From Roseomonas genomospecies 6 (GTDB taxonomy: Bacteria; Pseudomonadota; Alphaproteobacteria; Azospirillales; Azospirillaceae), in the NCBI RefSeq assembly GCF_008365375.1, contig NZ_QOKW01000001.1, positions 372,001-436,000 on the forward strand: 64,000 nucleotides of DNA. Reading direction: 5' to 3'. Numbering within the stretch: the stretch's first letter is position 1; each line of letters starts with the position of its first letter. Positions 26,701-35,126 of the stretch are shown here, piece after piece. The position numbers and the translations under genes were made by a program. The notes below the pieces were generated by a model. It searched no databases. It was not told the DNA's origin and was given only the letters and a program-made list of their open reading frames with translations.

Positions 26701-28593
26701 GTCGCCCTCGAAGCGCGGACGGATGCCGACGGCGAAGGGCTGGTGGCGCACCGGCAGAACCAGATCGCGGCTGACCGAGCGGCCCCCGATGTCGAGCACC
26801 GTGGCGCGGACCACCGCCTCCACGGGCTTCGTGCTCTCCGGCGCCTTGGGCAGGGCGAGGTCGACCTTGGCCTGCCCGTTGCGGTTGGTGGTGAAGCCGG
26901 ACAGGTCCGTCCGCTGCGGCTTCACCTCCTCCTGGGCGAGGCCGAAGCGGTAGCCGGGCAGGTTCGGATAAGGATTGGCCGCGGCGCGCAGGGTCACCGC
27001 CAGCTCGCCCGGCAGGCCCGCCGCCGGAGCGCCGTAGAGGAAATGCCCGTCGATGGTCAGGGTCGTCTTGCCGTCCGCCGGAAGCTCCGCCGCCTCGGCG
27101 GCCAGCGCGACCTCAAGACGCGGCGGCACGAAGTCCTCGACCAGGAATTCGGCGCGGCCCAGCACCGGCCCCATCGCGCCCGGCCCCGTTGCATTTGATT
27201 GGCCCCCGGCCTCCGGCTCGCCATGGGCGGTGACGGCCCAGGTTCCGGTCAGAGCGTTGGCCGGAATTTCGACGCGGGCGGCGAAGCTGCCGCCGCCGGA
27301 TTCGGACAGCGGGCGCCGGTCCACCTCGAACCCGTCCGGGCGCTGGATCTTCAGCGTCACGGGGCGGCCCGCGACCGGCTTGGCGTCGGCGTCACGCAGC
27401 AGCATCGCCAGATGCACCGTCTCGCCGGGGCGGTAGATTCCGCGCTCCGTGTAGAGGAAGGCGTCGGGCTGGCCGGGCGCCGGGCGCGCCGGGGCGACGG
27501 CGGCGCCCGCGGGGCCGCCCTGAGGGCCGCCTGCCGGGGCCGCGTTGGCGAGCGTCGGCGTGACGAGGTCGAGGAAGCCGAAATCCCCCGCCCCGCGGTA
27601 GGCGAACAGCGCCTGCGCCGGCTCCCGACCGGCGGCGCGCAGGGCGGCGAGGTCGAATCGCGCCAGTCCGTCCGGACCGGTCAGCGCCTTGCCGAGTTCC
27701 ACGCTGTTGCGGGCGAGCAGGCGCAGTTCCACCCCCGCCTCCGGCGCCGCGGACTTCACGGAGCGGGCGAAGACGACCAGCGCGTCCTCCCCGGTGATGG
27801 CGTTCAGGCCCAGGTCGGAGACGACGAACCACTGGGTCGCCTTGTGATCCCAGCCGCCGGGCTTGATCTCCTCGGTGCTGGCGACGGCGATGTAGACTCC
27901 GGGCTCCAGCCGGCCCAGGACGGCGTCGATCGGAAAGGGCGTCACCACTGCCTGGTTGCGGCTGTTGCTGATCGCCATTTCCCCGCGCCACACCTCTTGG
28001 CCGGAGCGGTCGAGGATTTCCCCCACCTCGTGGTCGGACATCTGCTGGCCGACGCGGCCGAAATAGATTTTCTCCACCAGACTGCGGTCGCTGATCCGCA
28101 ACACCTGCAGCTTCGCCCGGTCGAGGTTGATGGAGCGCAGCGGCAGCCCGTCCGCGCCGATGCGCGGCAGGATGTAGCCCGCGCCGCGGAAGGCCAGAGC
28201 CGGCTTGCGGTTCGGCACGTCGATGTCGCGCGCGTCCGGATTCGGCAGGCGCTTTCCGTCGCTGCCCGGCAGCCCGTCGCGCAGGGTGATGCGGTAGCTC
28301 TGCCCGTGCTTCAGCCCCTCCACGCACAGCGTGCGGTCGCGGGCGACGGCGGTCCCGTCGAAGACCACCCCCTCGCCCGCCGGCTTCACCTCCACGTAAT
28401 CGCGGTAGTTCACCGCGCGCGACTTCTCCAGCCGGTCGGTGAAGGTGAAGCAGGCCTGCGGCACGTCGCGCTCCGCCGCCACCTCGGCGGAGGACACGCC
28501 GAAGGGCACCGGCTCGGGCGGCGCGTCGGCGGCGATGACGGGGGCTGAGGACGCGACGAGGACGGCACAGACACGCGCCACTGCACGCAACAT
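23749..28593 (-). CDS. bacterial alpha-2-macroglobulin homologue lacking the thioester
   Basis: A 1614-residue periplasmic protein with a cleavable signal (MLRAVARVCAVLVASSAPV, cut near AADA). N-terminal macroglobulin-type beta domains are followed by the A2M core (ITAEVVVEGVPEGQPAYVTV; VAAVDDAVLQLTDQHSPNP). The C-terminal alpha/alpha toroid starts near residue 1165 (ASRALPLLSL; SWLTAYALDFLGRAK). At the place where thioester members have CLEQ, this one reads GLEM (residues 1170-1173), so covalent trapping of proteases is not possible. It resembles the E. coli YfaS class. GGGAAG precedes ATG 28593. No pbpC gene, the common partner, is adjacent. Confidence 0.9.
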   Translation of the reverse strand: MLRAVARVCAVLVASSAPVIAADAPPEPVPFGVSSAEVAAERDVPQACFTFTDRLEKSRAVNYRDYVEVKPAGEGVVFDGTAVARDRTLCVEGLKHGQSYRITLRDGLPGSDGKRLPNPDARDIDVPNRKPALAFRGAGYILPRIGADGLPLRSINLDRAKLQVLRISDRSLVEKIYFGRVGQQMSDHEVGEILDRSGQEVWRGEMAISNSRNQAVVTPFPIDAVLGRLEPGVYIAVASTEEIKPGGWDHKATQWFVVSDLGLNAITGEDALVVFARSVKSAAPEAGVELRLLARNSVELGKALTGPDGLARFDLAALRAAGREPAQALFAYRGAGDFGFLDLVTPTLANAAPAGGPQGGPAGAAVAPARPAPGQPDAFLYTERGIYRPGETVHLAMLLRDADAKPVAGRPVTLKIQRPDGFEVDRRPLSESGGGSFAARVEIPANALTGTWAVTAHGEPEAGGQSNATGPGAMGPVLGRAEFLVEDFVPPRLEVALAAEAAELPADGKTTLTIDGHFLYGAPAAGLPGELAVTLRAAANPYPNLPGYRFGLAQEEVKPQRTDLSGFTTNRNGQAKVDLALPKAPESTKPVEAVVRATVLDIGGRSVSRDLVLPVRHQPFAVGIRPRFEGDGVPEGATAGFDVVAVGPDGQPMDKEDLSYELFEEEYDYAWFEANGRWDYKVTVRDQRVTGGTLAVQAAKPGAVEAPVTAGRYRLEVFDPKTGVASSLRFAAGWWMTPTAGERPDQVDVTVMLPAYKGGETAWVYVKPPYDSQVLIAVADRKVRQASTRRIGPEGAFLEIPVDPTWTGGVYVLATAFGAPDAAGGPSKGMARRAVGLSWLAVEGAERALDVRVAAPAQSEPRRSITAEVVVEGVPEGQPAYVTVAAVDDAVLQLTDQHSPNPIDHYLGKRRLGVELRDSFGRLIDPAVLDATRTRPGAAPRLRQVGVTVPQKSERVVSLFSGVLTVGPDGKVSVPLDIPDFQGRLRLMAVAWSGDKLGHAESSILVADPVLADLGLPRFLAPGDRAVVPVTLDNVAGPAGAYSISLIASGAVSLGEGTIAVPDLGKGKRASAGRVLTANGVGMGHVALDVTGPDGLRITRRWDIPVRPAAPPVMRRNSAMLPPDRAVELPADLLNGLRPETATAALSLGNLPELDVPGLLTALERGGPGGLEMTASRALPLLSLGDVAVGLGIASDERVKARVQRAVDRVLTFQRTDGAFAGWSPKGEADSWLTAYALDFLGRAKAAGYRVPEVPYRKGLDGLRGALDNAWVEADEQPARAYALYVLARARMIDAGAVRYFQETFWDKLQTDFARAQVATAIAALGDRDRAAEAFGRLSGARVVSASLRDYGSSLRDEAGVVALMAESGVVERERLTQAAERLTKTYTAVRTTGVQEQAWLLQAAKALIDRAPPMKIAQADQVTEGAKPLFQRIDPAAPPTVRNAGGEPLRQILSVSGIADAAPGAEEQGMTITRNLFDMTGRPADPGAVRPNDRLVVILEGSASDPVDRQVLVSDPLPAGFEIEAARFAGAGAPLGDLSWLGELTAPRAVDYRDDRFVAALDMTKQAPRFRLVYLVRAVTPGDYAQPGATVEDLYRPHQSARTAASRLRVLPE

Positions 28594-28742
28594 TCGATCT
28601 TCCCTGGACCAGCCGCCCGGCGCGGGGCGCGCGGGCACATGCGAGTAACTGTGGTTTCGGCAAACCGGCGCGGAGTATGCCGAACCGCCCATGGTTTCGC
28701 CACGGCTTTGCGGCTCCAGCCGGAAAATCTGGCGGATACGGA

Positions 28743-30371
28743 TCAGGCGGCGAAATCCAGCGTGAACTGGCTGCCCTCGCCCGGACGGCTGTCGATGTGC
28801 AGGCGCCCGCCGTGGGCCTCCATCAGCGACTTGACGATGGACAGCCCCAACCCGCTGCCCTGTCCCGGCTGGGACACATGAACCTCGGGCTGGCCGAAAG
28901 GCACGGTGGCCTGATGGATCTGTTCCGGCGTCATGCCGATCCCGTTGTCCATCACCCGCACGCGGCATCCACCCTCGGCCCCGACGCTGACCGTCACCAG
29001 GATGCGCCCCCCGTTCGGCGTGAAGGTGACGGCGTTGGCCAGAAGGTTCAGAAGCATCTGCTTCATGGCGCGCTCGTCCGCCGAAACGCTGTGGCTTCCC
29101 GGTTCGACGTTCAGGTCCAGCCGGATGGCCTTGGCGTCGGCCTGCGGAGACACCATGCGGAACGCCCATTCCACGACGAGGGCGACGTCCAACGGCTCCG
29201 GATTCAGGGGCAGCGTCCCCGCCTGGAGCCGCGACAGATCCATGATGTCGTTGATGAGCCCCAGCAGGTGCCGTCCCGATTCGTGGATGTCGCGGGCGTA
29301 GTCGGCGTAGCGCCCGCCGGCCTGCGGCCCCAGCATCTGGTCCCGGATGACCTCGGAGAAGCCGATGATGGCGTTCAGGGGCGTGCGCAGCTCATGGCTG
29401 ACCCGGGCCAGGAAGTTGCGGTTCAGCGCCAGCGCGGCGCGCAGCCGCTCCGCCGTGCGGTGCTGCACCAGAAGGAACAGCGTCACCAGCAGGATGGACA
29501 GGGTCAGGATCGCCGCCAGCACGAACAGGGTGCGCCGCAGGTCGGCCACCGCCGCCTCGATGTCCTCCACGGCGACGCCGACCGCCGCGACCAGCGGGTA
29601 ACTCTCCACCATTCGGTAGGCGTGGGCGCGCAGGACACCGTCGGTTCTCGACCTCTGCCAGTAGACGCCGCCGAGCGACCGGCCCAATTCCTCCCAAAGA
29701 CGGGAATGGGGAATGGCGAGGCCGACCGCCTCCGCATCCTGGCGGGCGCCCCGTGCGCGGATCACCTTGTCCAGCCCGATCAGGGTGGCCACCCCCAGCG
29801 GCCCGAGGTTGGCCTGCTGATAGAACTCGCCCAGAACGTCGGGATCGATGTTGGCGACGACGATCCCCGCGAACCCGCCTCCCCCCTCCGACAGCCGCCG
29901 GCTGAGGCGCAGAAGCGGCCCGCCGCTGGTCGCCCCCGGGAACGGGGTGCCGATGTGCATCAGGTCGCGGCCCGTGCCCTGATGGAAGGCGAAGGCCGTC
30001 TCGTCCCGCTGGTTCGCCGCCCCTCCCGGCCCTTCGCTGCGGAACAGAACGGTGCCGTCCGCGTCCAGAACGGTGAAGTGATGGATCAGCGTCGGGTCGT
30101 ACAGCATCTGGTCGAGAAAGCGGCGGATGCCGGGCAGGCCGTTCTCCTCGAATTCCAGCGCCAGGGAGCGCAGGGTGATGTCCACCTCGTGCACCGCGCG
30201 GTGGGTGCTCTTGGCGAAGGCCCGGACCATGACCTCCGCCTTCGCCACCGACTCCTGCGTCTGGACCTCCAGGACGCTGCGCGCGACCTGCGCATAGACA
30301 CCCCAGACCACAGTGACGGCCACGGCGGACAAGGCGAACACGCCCCAGCGGAACGAGATCGGCAGGCGCAT
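28743..30371 (-). CDS. sensor histidine kinase with periplasmic Cache-like domain
   Basis: A 542-residue membrane kinase. TM1 is at about 8-29 and a 240-residue periplasmic region resembling double Cache/PDC sensors follows (MLYDPTLIHHFTVLDADG; FAGIVVANIDPDVLGEFY). TM2 is near 285-305, then HisKA with His326 in FLARVSHELRTPLNAIIGF and HATPase_c with N box (LLNLLANAVTFTPNGG), DNGIGM and GSGLGLSIV. It lacks a receiver domain and has no regulator beside it. I chose ATG 30371, with GGAA upstream; an ATG at 30404 would add 11 residues. It lies 149 bp upstream of the A2M gene on the same strand. Confidence 0.92.
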   Translation of the reverse strand: MRLPISFRWGVFALSAVAVTVVWGVYAQVARSVLEVQTQESVAKAEVMVRAFAKSTHRAVHEVDITLRSLALEFEENGLPGIRRFLDQMLYDPTLIHHFTVLDADGTVLFRSEGPGGAANQRDETAFAFHQGTGRDLMHIGTPFPGATSGGPLLRLSRRLSEGGGGFAGIVVANIDPDVLGEFYQQANLGPLGVATLIGLDKVIRARGARQDAEAVGLAIPHSRLWEELGRSLGGVYWQRSRTDGVLRAHAYRMVESYPLVAAVGVAVEDIEAAVADLRRTLFVLAAILTLSILLVTLFLLVQHRTAERLRAALALNRNFLARVSHELRTPLNAIIGFSEVIRDQMLGPQAGGRYADYARDIHESGRHLLGLINDIMDLSRLQAGTLPLNPEPLDVALVVEWAFRMVSPQADAKAIRLDLNVEPGSHSVSADERAMKQMLLNLLANAVTFTPNGGRILVTVSVGAEGGCRVRVMDNGIGMTPEQIHQATVPFGQPEVHVSQPGQGSGLGLSIVKSLMEAHGGRLHIDSRPGEGSQFTLDFAA

Positions 30372-30514
30372 ACCGGCTTTTCCATCGGCGGTCCACCGGA
30401 GCATGCGCGGACATCCGCGCCCAACCGGTATCGACCCTAAACCATATGGAATACCACGCGGCCGGAACGGTCGGCAACCCTTTCCATCGCCCGTTGATAT
30501 CGACCGGCCTCAAG

Positions 30515-31678
30515 TCAGCGGCGCGCGAAATAGGCCTTCAGCCGCTCAACCGCCCCGTCGAGGATCTCGTCCTTCTTGGAGAAGCAGAAGCGGATGAAGC
30601 TCCGCGGCGCGTCCTGCACGAAGAAGGCGCCGACCGGAATGGCCGTCACGCCGGCCTCGGCGGTCAGATGCCGGCAGAAAGCCTCGTCGTCGCCTTCGAA
30701 CCCGAAGGGCGACACGTCGGCAACCACGAAATAGGTGCCGGCGGAGGGCAGCACCTCGAACCCCACGGCGCGCAGCCCGTCGGCCAGCCGGTCGCGTTTG
30801 GCCTGGAGCCCGGCGGCCAGACCGGTGAAGTAGGCGTCGTCCTTGTTCAGCCCATAGGCGACCGCCGCCTGGAGGTTCGGCGGGGTGGTGAAGGTGATGT
30901 ACTGGTGCGCCTTGGCGACGGGCTGGAGCAGGTGCGGCGCGCCGGTGACGTAGCCGACCTTCCAGCCGGTCAGCGAGAAGGTCTTTCCGGCGGAGCCGAT
31001 CTTCAGGCAACGGTCGCGCATGCCCGGCAGAGTCATCAACGGGATGTGCGGGCGCCCGTCGAAGACGATGTGCTCATACACCTCGTCGCAGACGGCGAAG
31101 GCGTCGAAGCGCTGGACGAACTCCGCCAGCAGTTCCAGCTCCGCGCGGGTGAAGACCTTGGCGGCGGGGTTCAGCGGATCGTTGATGAGGACGAGCTTGG
31201 TCTTGGGCGTGAAGACCGCCTCCAGGTCCGCCCGCGTGAAGCTCCAGTCCGGGGCCTTCAGGCTGACGAAGCGCGGCACGCCGCCGGCCAGCCGGACGAT
31301 GGGAAGGTAACTGTCGTACATCGGCAGGAAGAGCACCACCTCGTCGCCCGGATCGATCAGGCCGAGCAGGCTGGCGGTCAGCGCCTCCGTGGCGCCGGAG
31401 GTCACCATCACCTCCGTCCGCCAATCGATGTCCAGCCCATAGAAGCGCTTGCCGTGCGCGGCCAGCGCCTGCCGCAGTTCCGGCGTGCCCATCATCGACG
31501 GGTACTGGTTCCACCCGTCCAGAATGGCCTTGGCCGCCACGTCCAGCACGTCGGCGGGGCCGCGCTCGTCGGGGAACCCCTGGCCGAGGTTGATCGCCTT
31601 GTGCTCCTCCGACAGGCGGGACATCACCTCGAAGATCGTCGTACCGTAGCTCGACAGGATTGCGTTGCCGGACTTCAC
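30515..31678 (-). CDS. class I/II PLP-dependent aminotransferase
   Basis: A 387-residue fold-type I aminotransferase. The PLP lysine is Lys232 in GSAGKTFSLTGWKVGY, Asp198 lies in FAVCDEVYEH, and the substrate arginine is in FIRFCFSKK. The usual NNPxNPTG loop reads NDPLNPAAK. Overall it resembles the YbdL/kynurenine aminotransferase group, which uses methionine, aromatic amino acids or kynurenine; the substrate is not certain. I set the start at GTG 31678 because AGGAGG lies 6 bases upstream, whereas a GTG 18 bases further up would put that site inside the coding region. Confidence 0.9.
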   Translation of the reverse strand: MKSGNAILSSYGTTIFEVMSRLSEEHKAINLGQGFPDERGPADVLDVAAKAILDGWNQYPSMMGTPELRQALAAHGKRFYGLDIDWRTEVMVTSGATEALTASLLGLIDPGDEVVLFLPMYDSYLPIVRLAGGVPRFVSLKAPDWSFTRADLEAVFTPKTKLVLINDPLNPAAKVFTRAELELLAEFVQRFDAFAVCDEVYEHIVFDGRPHIPLMTLPGMRDRCLKIGSAGKTFSLTGWKVGYVTGAPHLLQPVAKAHQYITFTTPPNLQAAVAYGLNKDDAYFTGLAAGLQAKRDRLADGLRAVGFEVLPSAGTYFVVADVSPFGFEGDDEAFCRHLTAEAGVTAIPVGAFFVQDAPRSFIRFCFSKKDEILDGAVERLKAYFARR

Positions 31679-31777
31679 CTTGAGCCTCCTGACCACCGAT
31701 GCGGACAGGAATGCCGCAGCGGGGAGGCGCTGTCCAGCGCCCCGTCCGCAGGTCCGTCACACGGCAGCGGCCACATG

Positions 31778-31819
31778 GCGGCGATCACTGGGCGGCAATC
31801 ACACGGCGGCAATCACACG
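31778..31819 (+). repeat. three 14-bp tandem repeats over a gene end
   Basis: Units GCGGCGATCACTGG, GCGGCAATCACACG and GCGGCAATCACACG run head to tail. The last unit contains the stop codon of the minus-strand membrane-protein gene (31813-31815), so repeat number can shift its C-terminus or 3' end. Confidence 0.65.
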
Positions 31820-32097
31820 GCGGCGGCGTTGCGGCGGCGGCGCAGCTTGACACGGATGCGCTCGACGGGGCTCAGCAGCCGGGGATGGCGGCGCTTCAGC
31901 CGCACGAACAGGCGCCGGGCGCTCGCGGAATTGCGCAGCAGGATCACTCCGCCGGCCAGAGCCACCGGAAAGCCGAACGGCCCCGGCAGAGGCGACATCA
32001 GGGCGCCCAGGCCGATCAGGCTCCACCCGGTGCCGATCAGCGCAAGCTGCTTCGCACGGGCCAGAGACGGGCGTCGGATGGTGGCGCGGCGATGCAT
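31813..32097 (-). CDS. small membrane protein, PGPGW-like family
   Basis: A 94-residue protein. Two hydrophobic stretches (about 16-33 and 39-54) flank PLPGPFGFPVALAGG, which resembles the PGPGW motif of a family of short uncharacterised membrane proteins. A very basic arginine-rich tail follows, probably cytoplasmic. ATG 32097 has AAGGAG 5 bases upstream. Its stop lies in a 14-bp tandem repeat. Function unknown. Confidence 0.7.
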   Translation of the reverse strand: MHRRATIRRPSLARAKQLALIGTGWSLIGLGALMSPLPGPFGFPVALAGGVILLRNSASARRLFVRLKRRHPRLLSPVERIRVKLRRRRNAAAV

Positions 32098-32202
32098 CGG
32101 GGCTCCTTCTCCTGTGCCAGGAGCCATATGGGGGCGCTTGGCCGCGGGGAAAGAGGGCGAATGATGTGACCTTCCGGATGATCCGGCGGGAAAAAGGGGG
32201 TG

Positions 32203-32661
32203 TTAATGCAACGGCACGGTCGCGGCGCGCGGCCCCAGCACGAACAGCGCCGCCCTGACCTCCGCCGGAGCCGGGGCCCATTCGAAGTCGCGCGTCAACT
32301 CGCTGCGGGCGGCGTCGGCGCGCTCCGCCAGGGCCGTGCAGTCGGTGCAGTCGGGCCGTTTGACCACCGTCCGGCACCGGCGGTCGGCGCAGCTTTCCAG
32401 CATCAGGCGGATCATCCGCTCCCGCTTGGCGGAATCCACGAATCCGGACTGGTCGAAATACAGCTTGGTGAAGGCGACCTCGGTCACCGTCGGGGGACCG
32501 CCCTGCTTGCCGACCAGCACCGCCGACACCAGTTCCACGCAACGCCCGGCGTAGTCGGGAATGGGCGCCGTGCCGTCGTCGGCGCGGTCGTACTGGCGGC
32601 TCGGCAATTCGACCAGCCGCCCGGTCGGTTCCTTCACGAGGTAACGGCGCCACACCGGCAT
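32203..32661 (-). CDS. hypothetical cytoplasmic protein
   Basis: A 152-residue protein without signal peptide or membrane helix. It begins MPVWRRYLVKEPTGRLVELP and contains a small cysteine cluster (CADRRC and CTDCTAL), which could bind a metal or be structural. GGGAGG precedes ATG 32661; the frame is open further upstream to 32763, but no ribosome-binding site supports a longer form. Good codon usage makes it a real gene; I do not recognise its family. Confidence 0.65.
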   Translation of the reverse strand: MPVWRRYLVKEPTGRLVELPSRQYDRADDGTAPIPDYAGRCVELVSAVLVGKQGGPPTVTEVAFTKLYFDQSGFVDSAKRERMIRLMLESCADRRCRTVVKRPDCTDCTALAERADAARSELTRDFEWAPAPAEVRAALFVLGPRAATVPLH

Positions 32662-32816
32662 ATCCGCCTCCCGTCTGGTTTCCCCATGGGCGTAAAAAGG
32701 GTACACCAGACCCGACCGCGACGGAACAGCCCCTTTCCGGCTTCGGCCGGAACCGGACAGCACTCACCGGAGGAGAGGCGCGGCTCAACCTTCGGGAACG
32801 GGAAGGGTTTGGCCTG

Positions 32817-33668
32817 ATGAAACTTCTTCGATTCGGCCCGCCGGGCCATGAGCGTCCGGGCATTCTGGACCGCAACGGCGTGATCCGCGACCTGTCGGGC
32901 GTGGTGTCGGACATCGGTCCGGCCACCCTGACGGAGGACGGGCTGGCGCATCTGCGGACGCTCGACACCGACCGGCTGGCCCAGGTGCCGGACGGGACCC
33001 GGCTCGGCCCCTGCGTGACGGGCGTGTCCAAGGTGGTCTGCGTCGGGCTGAACTACCGCGCCCACGCCGCGGAGTCCGGCCTGCCGGAACCGGCGGAGCC
33101 GGTGCTGTTCATGAAGGCGACGACCTCCATCTGCGGCCCGAACGATCCCGTGCTGATGCCGAAGGGCGCCACCAAGCTCGATTGGGAGGTCGAACTCGGC
33201 ATCGTCATCGGGCGCACCGCCCGCTACGTCGATCAGGCCGACGCCTTCGACCACATCGCCGGCTATTGCGTCCTCAACGACGTGTCGGAGCGCGCCTTCC
33301 AGATCGAGAGCACCGGCCAGTGGGTGAAGGGCAAGAGCGCCGACAGCTTCTGCCCGATCGGCCCCTGGATGGTCACCCGCGACGAGGTGCCCGACCCGCA
33401 GGCCCTGCGCCTGTGGCTGGAGGTCGACGGCCAGCCCATGCAGGACAGCACGACCGCCGACATGATCTTCGGCGTGGCCGAAATCGTGTCCTACATCAGC
33501 CGTTTCATGACCCTTCTGCCGGGCGACGTCATCGCCACCGGCACGCCGCAGGGCGTGGCGCTGGGGCGCGGGCCGAACCACCCCTGGCTGCAGTCCGGCC
33601 AGACCATGCGTCTGGGCGTCGAGGGGCTGGGCGAGCAGCGCCAGTCCGTCCGCGCCTTCGACAACTGA
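32817..33668 (+). CDS. fumarylacetoacetate hydrolase family protein
   Basis: A 283-residue FAH-fold enzyme. The metal-binding and catalytic blocks are CVGLNYRAHAAESG, KLDWEVELGIVIGRTAR (acidic ligands), CVLNDVSERAFQ and the C-terminal GDVIATGTPQGVALG. The closest characterised relatives are 2,4-diketo-3-deoxy-L-fuconate hydrolase and similar acylpyruvases that cleave a C-C bond in a diketo acid. The substrate is not certain. It is divergent from the hypothetical gene at 32661 and starts a two-gene + strand group with the secreted protein at 33701. Confidence 0.9.
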   Translation: MKLLRFGPPGHERPGILDRNGVIRDLSGVVSDIGPATLTEDGLAHLRTLDTDRLAQVPDGTRLGPCVTGVSKVVCVGLNYRAHAAESGLPEPAEPVLFMKATTSICGPNDPVLMPKGATKLDWEVELGIVIGRTARYVDQADAFDHIAGYCVLNDVSERAFQIESTGQWVKGKSADSFCPIGPWMVTRDEVPDPQALRLWLEVDGQPMQDSTTADMIFGVAEIVSYISRFMTLLPGDVIATGTPQGVALGRGPNHPWLQSGQTMRLGVEGLGEQRQSVRAFDN

Positions 33669-33700
33669 GCGGCGGCGCGACCGGAATGGGAGTGTCCTCG

Positions 33701-34960
33701 ATGAAGCGAAAGAGCCGTCTGGCCGCGTGGCTGCTCGCCGTCGGCATCGGCACCCTGGCGGCGAGCGGCGGCGCATTGGCCGACGACGGGACCGCAGCGC
33801 TGGCCGGAAGGACCTGCGGCACGCTGGCGGCGCGGGTCGCGGAGATCCCCGGCTCCGGCCCGGTGTTCCTGCGCAGCTACGACAGCAGCTTCGGCGTCGG
33901 GCAGACGTCGGAACTGCCGCTGCGCGACGCCGCCTTCACCTACGACAACGCGCTGGCGGTCATCGCGCTGGTCGCCTGCGGCAAGACGGAGCCGGCGCTG
34001 CGCATCGGCGAATCGCTGCTGTCCGCAGCCACGCTGGACCGCGCGCGGCGCCAGGGGCGGCTGCGCAACACCTACCGCGCGGGCGCCCAGAACCAGAAGC
34101 CGATCCCCCCCATGGGCTGGTGGGACGTCACCGCGAACCGCTGGTTCGAGGACGCCTATCAGGTCGGCTCCGCCACCGGCAACGTCGCCTGGGCGGGGCT
34201 GGCCCTGATGACGCTGGGCGAGGCGACGGGCGAGGAGCGGTTCCGCAACGGCGCCGCCGAGCTGGCCCGTTGGGTGGTGGCGAACACCGCCGACCCGCGC
34301 GGGCCGGGCGGCTTCAACGGCGGGGTCCAGGGCTTCGACGACAAGCCGCAGGCGTTGACCTGGAAGGCGACGGAGCACAACACCGACCTCGTCGCCCTGT
34401 TCGGCTGGCTGGAGCGCAGCGGCGCGGCGGGGGACTGGGCCGGGCCGGAAAAGGCGGCGCGCGGCTTCCTCGACCGCATGTGGGTGGACGGCGGCGGGCA
34501 CTTTCCCACCGGTACGGCGCCGGACGGGGTGACGGTGAACCGGGCCACGTCGGGGCTGGACGCCCAACTCTGGCCGCTTCTGCTGCGCGGCGCGCCGGAG
34601 GAATGGCGGGCGGCGCTCGCCTATGCGGAGAAGGCCCACGGGGTGGATGGCGGTTTCGACTTCAACGACGACCGCGACGGGATGTGGGTGGAAGGCACGG
34701 CGCAGGCCGCGCTGGTCTACAGCGTTCTGAACCGCCCGGAGGACGCGCGGCGCCTTCTGGCGGAGGTCGGCAAGGAGGTCAGCCGCGGCGGTCATGTCTG
34801 GGCGACGCGCGAGGACAGCATCACCACCGGCCTCGCCATCGGCCCGGACAGCACCACCGACGACTTCCGCTACTACCGCCGCCCCCATCTGGCGGCGACG
34901 GCCTGGACGGCGCTGGCCGCCGTGGGCTGGAACCCGTTCACGGGTGAGCGGGTGAAGTGA
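33701..34960 (+). CDS. secreted alpha/alpha-toroid (six-hairpin glycosidase-like) protein
   Basis: A 419-residue exported protein. Signal peptide MKRKSRLAAWLLAVGIGT with cleavage near GALA-DD. The mature part has repeated helix pairs with Gly/Trp turns (TYDNALAVIALVACGK; GNVAWAGLALMTLGEATGEE; LDAQLWPLLLRGAPEE; MWVEGTAQAALVY) as in alpha/alpha toroids of glycoside hydrolases and lyases. The catalytic residues cannot be assigned, so no enzyme activity is claimed. GGGAG precedes ATG 33701; an ATG at 33686 is in frame. It converges with the TRAP operon across a hairpin-rich repeat. Confidence 0.75.
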   Translation: MKRKSRLAAWLLAVGIGTLAASGGALADDGTAALAGRTCGTLAARVAEIPGSGPVFLRSYDSSFGVGQTSELPLRDAAFTYDNALAVIALVACGKTEPALRIGESLLSAATLDRARRQGRLRNTYRAGAQNQKPIPPMGWWDVTANRWFEDAYQVGSATGNVAWAGLALMTLGEATGEERFRNGAAELARWVVANTADPRGPGGFNGGVQGFDDKPQALTWKATEHNTDLVALFGWLERSGAAGDWAGPEKAARGFLDRMWVDGGGHFPTGTAPDGVTVNRATSGLDAQLWPLLLRGAPEEWRAALAYAEKAHGVDGGFDFNDDRDGMWVEGTAQAALVYSVLNRPEDARRLLAEVGKEVSRGGHVWATREDSITTGLAIGPDSTTDDFRYYRRPHLAATAWTALAAVGWNPFTGERVK

Positions 34961-34972
34961 AGGAAGAAAAGC

Positions 34973-35114
34973 CCCTCTCCCGCCCCGGGAGAGGGTGGCG
35001 CCAAAGGCGGGCGGGTGAGGGTCGGGCAAGGATCAACGCACTGATCCGTTGGCAGCACCCTCACCCTTCCCACGCTTCGCGTGGGCCCCTTCCCTCTCCC
35101 GCCCCGGGAGAGGG
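34973..35114. repeat. composite hairpin repeat (REP-like element A)
   Basis: Two identical 23-bp hairpins (34973-34995 and 35092-35114; arms CCCTCTCCCG / CGGGAGAGGG, loop CCC) flank a segment with GGGTGAGGGT on one side and CACCCTCACCC on the other. Smaller hairpins GGATCA/TGATCC and CCCACGC/GCGTGGG lie inside. It sits between convergent genes. A related element lies at 39340-39455. Such CCCTCTCCC/CCCTCACCC repeats are scattered in many proteobacterial genomes and can act as transcription terminators. Confidence 0.8.
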
Positions 35115-35126
35115 AGGTTAAAGCCC

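Noticed and set aside
23728-27198. 1156-codon open frame on the + strand
   Set aside because: It is antisense to the alpha-2-macroglobulin gene and has the His/Arg/Gly-rich composition of mirror frames.
28594-29169. Upstream extension of the A2M reading frame
   Set aside because: The frame is open to 29169 but overlaps the kinase gene, lacks a signal peptide and has no ribosome-binding site. ATG 28593 gives a proper signal peptide and a GGGAAG site.
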